NCBI RefSeq assembly: GCF_030295425.1
Contig: NZ_AP027081.1
Location: 930,001-994,000, forward strand
Length of the DNA stretch: 64,000 bases
From: Mesoterricola sediminis
GTDB taxonomy: Bacteria > Acidobacteriota > Holophagae > Holophagales > Holophagaceae
Reading direction: 5' to 3'
The position numbers and the translations under genes are program-made. Within the stretch, counting starts at the first letter, position 1. Every line of letters begins with the position of its first letter. A model generated the notes under the pieces. That model saw only the letters and a list, made by a program, of their open reading frames with translations. It ran no database searches and was not told the DNA's origin. Positions 35,342 to 43,974 of this stretch are shown here, in pieces.

Positions 35342-37578
35342 TTCCGGTAGATGGCGGAACTCAGGGGCTGGACGGTGACGGTGAGGCCGTCGTCGCTGAG
35401 CTCGGCCGTCGTCGAGCCGGTGATGGGCAGGGTGCCCGCGGAGGCCCCGTCGGCGAGGAGGACGGCGCCGGAGATGGCGGCGGGGAGGGTGAAGGTCCTG
35501 GCGGCCGCGTCCGCGTTGTGGAAGACGTAGTAGGTGCCCGTGCCGTCCGTGGAGACCGCCTTGTAGCCGAAGGCCAGGATGTTCGCGCCCGCGCCGGAGG
35601 GCTGGAGGAGCGTGAGGTTCGTGGCGAGGCTGGCGTCGGGGAGGCGGAAGGCGTTGGTGGTCTTCCGGAGGGCGATCAGGCCCTGGACGTAGGCGTAGAG
35701 CTTGTAGCCGTTGCTGGTCGTGGCGTAGTTGGCGAAGGCGCCGGAGATGGGGTCCGCCGAGTAGACGTTGGACCACTTGACCAGGTTGATGGCGTCGGAG
35801 GCGTTGTAGGAGTTGTGGACGAAGATCCGGCCGCCGGTGGTGGAGACGGTGGTGGTCCCCGCCGCGGTGGCCTCCTTGGTCCGGAACATCTCGTCCCCGG
35901 CGTGGATGAAGGCGGCGCCCTGGGAGGTGAGGAGGGCGGCGTAGCCGATGCGGGCCCGGGCGAGGATCTGGGCGTCGGCGGTGGCCGTCTTCGGGGCGTT
36001 GAGGGCGTAGGCGAGGGCGTCGTAGAGGCAGAGGTTGTCGTGGCAGGTCAGGTAGTTCACCACGTTCGAGGTGGAGGGGGCGGTGAAGTTGGTGGGCCTG
36101 CCCGAGATGTTGGCGAAGAGGCCCGCCGGGCTCTGGGCGGCGTCCGCGAGGAAGGCGGCGCCTTCGGCGAGTCCGCCCTTCTTGAAGATGTCCCGGTAGC
36201 TGTCGGAGAACATGGCGACGTTCAGGCCGGCGAAGGCCGAGACGTGGTTCTGGTCGGCCCCCGCGACGGGGTCGCCGTTGTAGTCGGTGGCATCCCCGGT
36301 GTAGAAGCCGTTCCAGCCCTCGCCCAGGAAGAGGGTCCGGGGATTGAGGGCCGCCGCGGCGAGGTACGCGTCCTTGACCGTCACGGTGTCCAGCACCCCC
36401 ATGAGGTCGAAGCGGAAACCGTCGACCTTGTACTCCTTCGTCCAGAAACCGACCGAGTCCACGATGAGCTTGCGGACCATCTTGTGCTCGCTCATGACGT
36501 CGCGGCTGCCCGCGCCGTTCTTGCTGCTGGCGCGGTACCAGTAGTTGGGCAGGGCGCCGTCCCCCAGGACCGCGTCGTTGGCGGTGTGGTTGTACACCAC
36601 GTCGAGGATCACGCCCATCCCGGCCTTGTGGATCTCGTTGACGAGGGTCTTCAGCTCATTGACGCGGGCCGCCGGGTCGTTCGGGTTGGCGGAGTACATG
36701 CCCGTGGGGGTGAAGTAGGCCTGGGGGTCGTAGCCCCAGTTGTAGTTGGCGCCGGTGACCTGGGCCGTGTTCAGCTCGCGGGTGCCGACCTTCGTCTGGT
36801 CGTACGTGTAGTTCTCCAGGGGGCACAGGAGCTGGATGTGGGTGACGCCCAGCTTCTGGATGTGCGGGAGCATGTCCACGAGGCCCTTGTAGGTGCCCCA
36901 GGGGTGCTGGGCCTGGAAGCCCGTGAGGGCGGGGTCCACGGTGAGGTCGCGGATCCCGGCCTCGTAGATGATGGCGTCCCGGTTGCCGGCGTAGGCGTAG
37001 GGGGCCAGGCTGCCCGCGGCGTCCCGCATCCGCGAGCCGTCGAAGTAGGAGGTGGCCGCCCATCCCCCGTCGGGGCCGGTGAGGGCAGGATCGAGGATCG
37101 CGCCCTTGCCGACCGCGTCGCCGGAGATGGAGCTGGACGCGGTGTGGGACCACTGGGCCATGGACCTGGCGTAGGGATCCAGGACCATCGTCCCGCCCAC
37201 GTTGAAGGTGTAGTAGCCCTGCGCGGGCAGGACGACCGGAGCGCTGGTCCAGAGGCCGGAGGCCCCCTTGGTGAGGGGGATGGTGGCCGCGACCTTGGCC
37301 AGGGAATCGTCCCAGGCGCTGTAGAGATTGGCGGTCACGCTGGAGGCGTTGGGGTTCCAGTAGGTGAAGGTGACGGTGTTGCCGGAGATGACGGGGCCCA
37401 GGACGGTGCTGGGGATCTTGTAGTACCCGGCGTCCGCGGCCGGTGACTTGGAGGCGTCGGCGTCGATGCTGAGGCCGCCGCCGCCGGAGGCCGAGCCGCC
37501 TCCGGGGCCGCCGCCTCCGCAGCCGATGAGGGCCAGCACCGCGCCGGCCGCGACCAGAAGGTGGAGGATCCTGGACAT
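35338..37578 (-). CDS. Lipoprotein pullulanase-type GH13 enzyme
   Basis: A 746-residue lipoprotein (lipobox in VLALIGC, followed by a Gly/Ser-rich tether) that should hydrolyse alpha-1,6 branch points of pullulan and starch. A CBM48-like Ig domain (about 50-150: TVTFTYWNPNASSVTANLYS) precedes the GH13 barrel. Catalytic regions are LDVVYNHT, GFRFDLMGV (nucleophile Asp), FLGEGWNG (acid-base Glu) and YLTCHDN. The motif YNWGYDP and the overall length agree with type I pullulanase. It is the last enzyme gene of the maltodextrin operon, 18 bases after the phosphorylase. The lipid anchor suggests action at the membrane or cell surface. Confidence 0.9.
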   Translation of the reverse strand: MSRILHLLVAAGAVLALIGCGGGGPGGGSASGGGGLSIDADASKSPAADAGYYKIPSTVLGPVISGNTVTFTYWNPNASSVTANLYSAWDDSLAKVAATIPLTKGASGLWTSAPVVLPAQGYYTFNVGGTMVLDPYARSMAQWSHTASSSISGDAVGKGAILDPALTGPDGGWAATSYFDGSRMRDAAGSLAPYAYAGNRDAIIYEAGIRDLTVDPALTGFQAQHPWGTYKGLVDMLPHIQKLGVTHIQLLCPLENYTYDQTKVGTRELNTAQVTGANYNWGYDPQAYFTPTGMYSANPNDPAARVNELKTLVNEIHKAGMGVILDVVYNHTANDAVLGDGALPNYWYRASSKNGAGSRDVMSEHKMVRKLIVDSVGFWTKEYKVDGFRFDLMGVLDTVTVKDAYLAAAALNPRTLFLGEGWNGFYTGDATDYNGDPVAGADQNHVSAFAGLNVAMFSDSYRDIFKKGGLAEGAAFLADAAQSPAGLFANISGRPTNFTAPSTSNVVNYLTCHDNLCLYDALAYALNAPKTATADAQILARARIGYAALLTSQGAAFIHAGDEMFRTKEATAAGTTTVSTTGGRIFVHNSYNASDAINLVKWSNVYSADPISGAFANYATTSNGYKLYAYVQGLIALRKTTNAFRLPDASLATNLTLLQPSGAGANILAFGYKAVSTDGTGTYYVFHNADAAARTFTLPAAISGAVLLADGASAGTLPITGSTTAELSDDGLTVTVQPLSSAIYRK

Positions 37579-37596
37579 CGGGGGCCCCTTTCCGGA

Positions 37597-39237
37597 TCAG
37601 GCGCGCTTGTACATGCGCTGGTAGTATTCGTCGAGCATCCGCTTGACGCCGAAGGCCTCGCGGGTGTCCTGGATGGAGGCGGTCATCATGTCCGTCCAGC
37701 GGGCCCGGTCGCCATAGTAGACCGGAAGGACCTCCTCGGACAGGACCTTCTTGAAGGCCTTGAAGTCGTGGCGGTCCAGGACGGCCTCGTCGGCGCTCTC
37801 GAAGCCGTCGCCGAACTTCCAGCCGTTGATGCCGTGGCGGCAGGCTTCCGGCCACCAGCCGTCGAGGATGGACAGGTTGAGCACGCCGTTCATGGCGGCC
37901 TTCATGCCCGAGGTGCCGGAGGCCTCCTTGGGGCGGCGGGGGTTGTTCAGCCAGATGTCCGCCCCGCGGGTCAGCATGGCCCCGATCTCCATGTCGTAGT
38001 TCTCGAGGAAGACCACGCGGCCCGGGTACCGGCGGGTCATGTCGAGGATGTCCTCCACGATGGCCTTGCCGTTGTCGTCCAGGGGGTGGGCCTTGCCGGA
38101 GAAGACGATCTGGAGCCGGCCCTCCTTGAGGAGGGGCTCGATGAACTTCCGCTCCGTGAAGATGAAGTTGGAGCGCTTGTAGGGCGCCGCGCGCCGGGAG
38201 AAGCCGATGGTGAGCACCTCGGGATCGAGCTTCACCCCGTTCCGCTCCTCGACGAAGGCCACCAGCCGGCGCTTGTTCTCCATGTGGCGGTCCCAGAGGG
38301 CCTGCTTCCGCTTCGGGGTCGTGGCGGCCGCCGCCAGGTCGAGCATCTTCCGGTCGACCCAGGTGGGCAGGTGGATGGCGTTGGTGATCCCGATGATGGG
38401 GCAGCGGCCCTTGACGCCCTTCCACATGGCGTTGGCGGTGACGCGGTGGAGGTCGGCCACGGCGTTGGCGATGCGGGACAGCCGCAGGGCGCCGACGGTC
38501 ATGTTGAAGGGGGAGCCCCCGAGGCGCTCGAGCTGGGCCCGGGTCAGGCCCAGGTTGGCGCCCATGTACATGAACCGCTCGATGGGATGGGACTCGTTGC
38601 CCTGGACGATGGGCGTGTGGGTGGTGAAGACCACCTCCTGGCGGGTCTTCGCCAGGGCGTCCTGGAAGGCGGCGCCCCGCGCCATGCGGCGGCGCATCAG
38701 TTCGAAGCCGGCGAAGAGGGCGTGGCCCTCGTTGAAGTGGTAGACGTCCGGCTTGAGCTTCAGGGCCTGGAGGGCCCGGACGCCGCCGATGCCCAGGACC
38801 ATCTCCTGGGCCACGCGCTCCTCGCCGAACCAGCCGTAGAGCTGGCCGGTGATCCACCGGGCCTCGCCGTCGTTCTCCTCCAGGTCCGTGTCCAGGAGGT
38901 AGAGGGTGTCGGTGCCGTGGCTCTTCACGCGCCAGACCTTGATGGCCACGTCCCGGCCCTTGATCTCCACCTTGACGGTCACGCCGGTGTCCTCGAGGAA
39001 GGGGTGTTCGGCGTTCTTGTAGGCGTCGTAGACGCGGCCGGTGGCCTTGTCGATGACCTGCTCGCCGTAGCCCTGCTTCCAGCGGATGCCGATGCCCACC
39101 ATGGGGAATCCGTAGTCCTTGACCCCCTTGAAGTAGTCGCCGGCGAGGATGCCCAGGCCGCCGGCATAGATCTTGAACGAGCTCTCGAGGGCGTATTCCA
39201 TGCAGAAATAGGCGACCTTCGGAAGTTTGGCTGCCAT
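37597..39237 (-). CDS. glgP: Alpha-glucan phosphorylase, short GT35 form
   Basis: A 546-residue cytoplasmic enzyme that releases glucose 1-phosphate from alpha-1,4-glucan with inorganic phosphate. It opens with KVAYFCMEYALESSFKIYAGGLGILAGD, typical of the alpha-glucan family. The active-site part TTHTPIVQGNESHP follows. Near the C-terminus EASGTSGMKAAMNG holds the lysine that binds pyridoxal phosphate. It is shorter than E. coli MalP (about 800) because the N-terminal regulatory part is absent, as in the Thermotoga-like branch. AGGAG precedes the ATG. It lies between two extracytoplasmic glycosidase genes in the operon and probably handles imported maltodextrins. Confidence 0.93.
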   Translation of the reverse strand: MAAKLPKVAYFCMEYALESSFKIYAGGLGILAGDYFKGVKDYGFPMVGIGIRWKQGYGEQVIDKATGRVYDAYKNAEHPFLEDTGVTVKVEIKGRDVAIKVWRVKSHGTDTLYLLDTDLEENDGEARWITGQLYGWFGEERVAQEMVLGIGGVRALQALKLKPDVYHFNEGHALFAGFELMRRRMARGAAFQDALAKTRQEVVFTTHTPIVQGNESHPIERFMYMGANLGLTRAQLERLGGSPFNMTVGALRLSRIANAVADLHRVTANAMWKGVKGRCPIIGITNAIHLPTWVDRKMLDLAAAATTPKRKQALWDRHMENKRRLVAFVEERNGVKLDPEVLTIGFSRRAAPYKRSNFIFTERKFIEPLLKEGRLQIVFSGKAHPLDDNGKAIVEDILDMTRRYPGRVVFLENYDMEIGAMLTRGADIWLNNPRRPKEASGTSGMKAAMNGVLNLSILDGWWPEACRHGINGWKFGDGFESADEAVLDRHDFKAFKKVLSEEVLPVYYGDRARWTDMMTASIQDTREAFGVKRMLDEYYQRMYKRA

Positions 39238-39251
39238 GTGGCTCTCCTTGC

Positions 39252-40904
39252 TTATCGAATCAGTTCGAGGAGGACGCAGGCCTCGGCCTGGACCTTCACG
39301 GCGCCGCCGGCGACCGTGTATTCGCGGCCGGTGTAGGCGTCCTGGACCTTGTCGCCGTCGGCGAACGCCCCGGCCACGGGCACGCTGGTCTCGCCCTTGG
39401 CGCCCAGGGCGACCACGACGCGGTCGGCGCCCTCGACGCGGCTGAAGACGTAGGGGGAGGCGGAGAGCTCCTTGTGGGCCCCGCGGGCCACGGCGACGTG
39501 GCGCGCGCGGAAGGTGCCGAGCTTGCGCCAGTGCGCGAGGACCTTCGTGTCGACGCTGTCCCAGTTCATGTCGGACCGGGTGGCCTGCTGGGTGTCCCCC
39601 CGCGGCATGAAGCCCTCGGGGCGGGCCGTCTCGTCGCCGTAGAAGATCTGGACGGCGCCGGGGCACAGGAGGAGGGCGGTGCCGCCCTCGATGAGCCGGT
39701 CGCGGTCGAAGAGCTTCGTGTCGTGGCTGGAGATGTAGTTGAGCCAGGTGGGGGCGTGGCCGGACTCCAGCTTCGCGTAGTCGGCGAAGAGCTTGCGGGG
39801 CTTGGCGAAGCCGCCCTCCTCGGACTGGAACTCGAAGTTGATCATGGCGTCGAAGCCGTGCTCGAGCATCTTGTGGGCCCGGCCGCTGGGGCCCCAGTAC
39901 TCGCCCACCATCCAGAAGGGGGCGTCGTCGATGCGCTCCTTGGGATGCTCGGCCTTCCAGGCGGCGAGGGCCTGGGTGGCGGCGGCCTTCAGGGCTTCCC
40001 AGCTCTCGGGTTCCACGTGCTTGACCGTGTCGCAGCGGAAGCCGTCCACGCCGAACCGGCGGACCCAGTCGGAAAGCCAAGCAACCAAATAGCCGCGCAC
40101 GGTGGTGCCGGGCAGGTCCACGGCGCGGGTTCCGGGCTTCTCCTTGAGGAACTTGGGCAGCTTCACGGGATCCGGGCTCTCGGTCCGGAAATCGGGGAGG
40201 AAGGCGATCTGGGCGGTGAGGTCGTCCCGGCCGCCGTCGATGTAGCCGGGCAGGCCCGCCCGCACCCAGGCGCGGCCCCACCAGTCGGCGAACTTGAACG
40301 AGTTGTAGTCGATGTAGTTGTGGTACGAGCGGAGGGTGGTCTTCTCCCAGCCGTCGTAGACCACGTCGACCTTGAGCTCCTTGGCGGTCTGGAGGTCGAG
40401 GTAGCCGGGGTGGTTCATGACGATGTCGAAGATCACCCGGATGCCCTGGGCGTGGGCGGTGTCGATCATCTCCTTGAGATCGGCCTCGGTGCCCATGTTG
40501 GCGTCCAGGACGGTGTAGTCCAGGGCGTAGTAGCCGTGGTAGGCGTAGTGCTTGAAGCTGGCGTTGGCCCCCTGGACCCAGCCGTGGATCTGCTCGTAGG
40601 GGGCGGTGATCCAGATGGCGTTGACGCCCAGGTCCCTGAACCAGCCCTCCTTCAGCTTGCGTGTGACGCCCTTGAGGTCGCCGCCGTGGAAGGTGGCGAC
40701 GTCGTCCTTGGGCGTGGCCTCCCGCTTCCGGCCGTAGCTGTTGTCGTTGGACGGATCCCCGTTGACGAAGCGGTCCGTCATGAGGAAGTAGACGATGGGG
40801 TTGTCCTTGAAGGCGCCGGGGGCGGCCTGGGGGGTCCCGGCGGCGAGGGTGGCGCCGACGAGGGCCAAGGTCTTCAGGAGGGGGGAGGCGGAGGGGAGGC
40901 GCAT
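39252..40904 (-). CDS. Secreted or periplasmic alpha-amylase (GH13)
   Basis: A 550-residue GH13 enzyme with signal peptide (LLKTLALVGATLAAGTPQAA). Catalytic regions are VIFDIVMNHP, VDGFRCDTVKHVE with the nucleophile Asp, FWMVGEYWG with the acid-base Glu, and NYISSHDTKLFD. The early block PIVYFLMTDRFVNGD is typical of secreted maltodextrin-forming amylases like MalS/CGTase relatives. The ATG at 40904 was preferred over one 21 codons upstream because the signal peptide begins there. It follows the CBM41 protein across a strong intercistronic hairpin. Confidence 0.92.
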   Translation of the reverse strand: MRLPSASPLLKTLALVGATLAAGTPQAAPGAFKDNPIVYFLMTDRFVNGDPSNDNSYGRKREATPKDDVATFHGGDLKGVTRKLKEGWFRDLGVNAIWITAPYEQIHGWVQGANASFKHYAYHGYYALDYTVLDANMGTEADLKEMIDTAHAQGIRVIFDIVMNHPGYLDLQTAKELKVDVVYDGWEKTTLRSYHNYIDYNSFKFADWWGRAWVRAGLPGYIDGGRDDLTAQIAFLPDFRTESPDPVKLPKFLKEKPGTRAVDLPGTTVRGYLVAWLSDWVRRFGVDGFRCDTVKHVEPESWEALKAAATQALAAWKAEHPKERIDDAPFWMVGEYWGPSGRAHKMLEHGFDAMINFEFQSEEGGFAKPRKLFADYAKLESGHAPTWLNYISSHDTKLFDRDRLIEGGTALLLCPGAVQIFYGDETARPEGFMPRGDTQQATRSDMNWDSVDTKVLAHWRKLGTFRARHVAVARGAHKELSASPYVFSRVEGADRVVVALGAKGETSVPVAGAFADGDKVQDAYTGREYTVAGGAVKVQAEACVLLELIR

Positions 40905-40928
40905 GGTTCGCTCGCGGCAGTGGAGGAC

Positions 40929-40957
40929 GGGCCGGCGATGGGGAGCACCGCCGGCCC
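40929..40957 (-). other. Intercistronic hairpin before the secreted amylase
   Basis: GGGCCGGCG (40929-40937) and CGCCGGCCC (40949-40957) form a perfect nine-pair stem with an 11-base loop, in the 69 bases between the CBM41 gene stop and the amylase start. There is no U tract, so it may be an mRNA-stability or partial-termination element inside the operon. Confidence 0.5.
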
Positions 40958-40973
40958 GGCATTCCAATCAGGA

Positions 40974-41423
40974 CTACTTCATTTCGGGGTGGGCCTTCTT
41001 GACGTCTTCGAGGCTGAAGTAGATGGCCATGTCGCCCTCGTAGATCCAGGCGTCCTGGTGTTCGAGGCCGTTGAAGGCCATGTCCTTGGCGCCCTGCTCC
41101 TTGATGTCGCCCTTGTGGATGATGTAGTTGACCTGGCACTTGGTGCGGGTCTTGAACTCGGAGATGTCCCGGACCCAGAACACGCCGAACTCGTCCTTGC
41201 CGGTGGGCATCATGGGGGTGGGCCACTCGACGTTCTCGAGGGGCATGTTGGGGGACTTCCAGAGGTGGATGCCCCACTTCTCGTAGTTGCCGTCCTGGCG
41301 GTGGTAGTGGATGGTGACCTTGTCCTTGGCCGGGGCGGGGGCCTGGGCCTGGGAGGGGACGCCGACGGCGAAGGCCAGGGCCACGGCGGCCAAGACCTTG
41401 AGGAAGGTTCTGCGGAGGCTCAT
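40974..41423 (-). CDS. Free-standing secreted CBM41 (pullulanase-associated) starch-binding protein
   Basis: A 149-residue protein with signal peptide (RTFLKVLAAVALAFAVGVPSQAQA) followed by one domain only. The domain has VTIHYHRQDGNYEKWGIHLW, WPTPMM, then FWVRDI and VNYIIHKGD, the pattern of CBM41 modules that bind alpha-glucans and usually form the N-terminus of pullulanases. Here it is a separate gene, while the operon's pullulanase lacks it. It may tether glucan in the periplasm or at the surface, or hand chains to MalE or the amylases. It lies between malG and the secreted amylase. Confidence 0.88.
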   Translation of the reverse strand: MSLRRTFLKVLAAVALAFAVGVPSQAQAPAPAKDKVTIHYHRQDGNYEKWGIHLWKSPNMPLENVEWPTPMMPTGKDEFGVFWVRDISEFKTRTKCQVNYIIHKGDIKEQGAKDMAFNGLEHQDAWIYEGDMAIYFSLEDVKKAHPEMK

Positions 41424-41478
41424 GTGCTTCTCCTTGGGGTGATGGGGAGGGCCGTGGCCCTCACGGGGTTGGCGGGGG

Positions 41479-42369
41479 TCAGCCCTTGGTGCCGCCGGAG
41501 GTGAGGCCGGCGATCAGGCCCTTCTGGGCGAGCATGAAGACGAGGGTGATGGGGAGGCCGGAGAGGATGGCGGCCGCCGCGAAGTCGCCCCACATGTACT
41601 TCTGGGGGTAGAGGAAGCTGTTGGCGCCGACGGCCAGGGTCAGGTTCTTCTGGGAATGCAGGAGGATGGAGGCGACGGGGTACTCGATGATGGCCCCGAT
41701 GAAGGCCAGGAGGAACACCACCATCAGGATGGGGAGGGCCATGGGCAGCAGGACGCGCCAGAAGGCCTGCCAGGGCGTCGCGCCGTCCACGGTGGCGGCC
41801 TCCTCGATCTCGGCCGGGATCGTCTCGTAGAAGCCCTTGATCGTCCAGATGTGGAGGGCGATGCCGCCCGAGTACGCCAGGACCAGGGACCAGAGGCTGT
41901 CCATGCCGAAGACGGGGAAGGCGTTCCCGATGCGGGTGAAGATGGAGTGGATGGCCACCAGGGTCAGGATGGTGGGGAACATCTGCATGAGCATCAGGCC
42001 CATGAGGGCGGCCTTCTTGCCGGCGAACTTCAGGCGCGCGAAGGCGTAGGCGGCGGTGGTGGACAGGAAGAGGCCGACGCAGGCCGAGACCAGGGCCACC
42101 TTGATGGAGTTCCAGAGCCACTGGAGGACGGGCAGGTCGGGCTTGACGGGGACGCCGTCGGGGCCCGGGACGGGGAGCCCCAGGGCGAAGCGCCAGTGCT
42201 CCAGGCTGATGGTCGTGGGGATGATCCTGCCGGTGGCGTAGTTGCCGGGCCTCAGCGAGATGGAGATGACCATCAGGAAGGGGAAGATGACGGCGGCGCA
42301 GAGGCAGAGCAGGAAGAGGTGGGCCGCCCAGACCCGCCAGCGCTGTGACTTGTTGACGACGATGGCCAT
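41479..42369 (-). CDS. malG: Maltodextrin ABC transporter permease MalG
   Basis: A 296-residue inner-membrane permease with six helices. The coupling EAA loop is EEAATVDGATPWQAFWRVLLP (about 190-210), where the ATPase docks. The pattern ISLRPGNYATGRIIPTTISLEHW and the C-terminal GLTSGGTKG are typical of MalG. It pairs with MalF to make the channel for maltose and maltodextrins. It follows malF by nine bases. Confidence 0.94.
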   Translation of the reverse strand: MAIVVNKSQRWRVWAAHLFLLCLCAAVIFPFLMVISISLRPGNYATGRIIPTTISLEHWRFALGLPVPGPDGVPVKPDLPVLQWLWNSIKVALVSACVGLFLSTTAAYAFARLKFAGKKAALMGLMLMQMFPTILTLVAIHSIFTRIGNAFPVFGMDSLWSLVLAYSGGIALHIWTIKGFYETIPAEIEEAATVDGATPWQAFWRVLLPMALPILMVVFLLAFIGAIIEYPVASILLHSQKNLTLAVGANSFLYPQKYMWGDFAAAAILSGLPITLVFMLAQKGLIAGLTSGGTKG

Positions 42370-42378
42370 GGCCGCTCC

Positions 42379-43914
42379 CTACCGCTTCTCGTCTTCCGTG
42401 ATCTTCGTGAACCGGATCTGGATCACCGTCAGCACGGCGACCAGGAGGAAGATCACCGTGGAGATGGCGGCGCCCAGGCCGAACTGCTGGCCGGAATCCT
42501 GGAAGGCCAGCCGGTAGACGTAGCTGATCAGGATGTCGGTGGTGCCGGCGGGCACGGTGATGTCCGTGAAGTCTGGCCGGCCGCCCGTCAGAAGGAAGAT
42601 GAGGACGAAATTATTGAAATTGAAGGCGAAGCTGGAGATGAGCAGCGGCGTGAGGGGCCGCCGGATGAGGGGCAGGGTGATCTTGAAGAAGTTGGTGAGG
42701 GGGCCGGCCCCGGCCACCGCGGACGCCTCGTAGAGGTCCGTGGGGATGGCCTTGATGAGGCCCATGGAGACCACCATCATGTAGGGGAACCCGAGCCAGG
42801 TGTTGACGATGAGGATCATGATCTTGGCGAGGGTCGGGTCCGAGAACCAGCCCGGCTTGATGCCGAAGAGCCCGTTGAGGATCAGGTTGATCTCGCCGGT
42901 GTTCGAGTTGAACAGCCCCTTCCACACCAGGATGGAGATGAACCCGGGCACCGCGTAGGGGAGGAAGAGCAGGAGCCGGTAGACGCTGCGGAAGCGCAGG
43001 GCCTCCCAGTTGAGGAGCACGGCCAGGACCATGCCCAGGGAGCAGGTCAGGAAGACGCTGAGGCCGGCGAAGAGGACCGTCCAGACGAAGATCTTGAGGA
43101 AGGGCCCGCTGAACTTCTCGTCCGTGAAGATCCGGGCGTAGTTCTTCCAGCCGATGTGGGCCTGGAAGCCCGGCTGGACCTGGTCCCCGGCCCCGGTCTC
43201 GTAGAAGCCGGTCCGGAAGTTGGCCTTCAGGACGGTGCCGTCCTGGTTGTTCACGAGGGTCCCGTCGGGGTTCTTCCGGTAGAGCGGCTTCATGGCCGCG
43301 TACTCGGAAAGTCCCGTCATGCCCAGCCGGGTCCCGGCCGGCAGGACGAGGGTGAGCTTCTTCAGGTTGTCCTCGTGGGCGATGACGTCGGCCAGGTCGA
43401 GGGGATCGCCCGGGGTGAAGCCGGCCTCGGCCTGGGGCGCCATCCTGGCTTCGACGGGCGCCTCGCCGGGCATGTCGAAGGGGGCGGAGACGAAGGCGTC
43501 GCCCTTCTCCTGGTCCTCCAGCCGGGCCCGGTACCGCCCGCCGTCGGGGAAGACCTGGAACTGGTAGGTGGAGGCGTCCCCGGCGTAGGTCTGGTCCAGC
43601 AGGTACTGGGTGGCGCGGGGGAAGTCCAGGAGGTTGCGGCTGCCGTAGTTGGTGAACCCGATCGCCATGGTGTAGACCATCGGGAAGACCACGAAGATCA
43701 GGGCGGCGCCGATGGCCGGATAGAGGTACCGGTAGGCGTAGGTGCGCCGGGAGGTGTAGAGCCAGGCGGCGAGGGCGGCGATGACGAGGATCGTCACGGC
43801 CAGGAGGGGCTCGCCCACCGCGTGCACCACCGTGACGAGATAGAGCGCGCCGACGACGAACGCCCCCAGCAGGGCCGGGCCGAGAAAGCGCTTGAGGTCG
43901 GTCTTGGAGGTCAT
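42379..43914 (-). CDS. malF: Maltodextrin ABC transporter permease MalF
   Basis: A 511-residue permease of nearly the same length as E. coli MalF (514). Two N-terminal helix groups (to about residue 90) are followed by the large periplasmic P2-type domain (about 95-270). The transporter core follows, with the EAA loop EASAVAGAGPLTNFFKITLP (about 398-417). The periplasmic domain contacts the binding protein MalE. The gene is separated from malE by 60 bases carrying a 12-pair hairpin. Confidence 0.94.
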   Translation of the reverse strand: MTSKTDLKRFLGPALLGAFVVGALYLVTVVHAVGEPLLAVTILVIAALAAWLYTSRRTYAYRYLYPAIGAALIFVVFPMVYTMAIGFTNYGSRNLLDFPRATQYLLDQTYAGDASTYQFQVFPDGGRYRARLEDQEKGDAFVSAPFDMPGEAPVEARMAPQAEAGFTPGDPLDLADVIAHEDNLKKLTLVLPAGTRLGMTGLSEYAAMKPLYRKNPDGTLVNNQDGTVLKANFRTGFYETGAGDQVQPGFQAHIGWKNYARIFTDEKFSGPFLKIFVWTVLFAGLSVFLTCSLGMVLAVLLNWEALRFRSVYRLLLFLPYAVPGFISILVWKGLFNSNTGEINLILNGLFGIKPGWFSDPTLAKIMILIVNTWLGFPYMMVVSMGLIKAIPTDLYEASAVAGAGPLTNFFKITLPLIRRPLTPLLISSFAFNFNNFVLIFLLTGGRPDFTDITVPAGTTDILISYVYRLAFQDSGQQFGLGAAISTVIFLLVAVLTVIQIRFTKITEDEKR

Positions 43915-43938
43915 GGGATCGGTTCCGGAACGGGTCCG

Positions 43939-43965
43939 GGGGCGGAGGGCCGGGCCCTCCGCCCC
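43939..43965 (-). other. Strong hairpin between malE and malF
   Basis: GGGGCGGAGGGC (43939-43950) pairs perfectly with GCCCTCCGCCCC (43954-43965) around a CGG loop. It stands directly after the malE stop and before malF on the same transcript. No U tract follows. In E. coli the malE-malF gap carries REP hairpins that protect malE mRNA and raise binding-protein over permease levels. The same arrangement here suggests the same role. Confidence 0.6.
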
Positions 43966-43974
43966 GCGGGGGGT

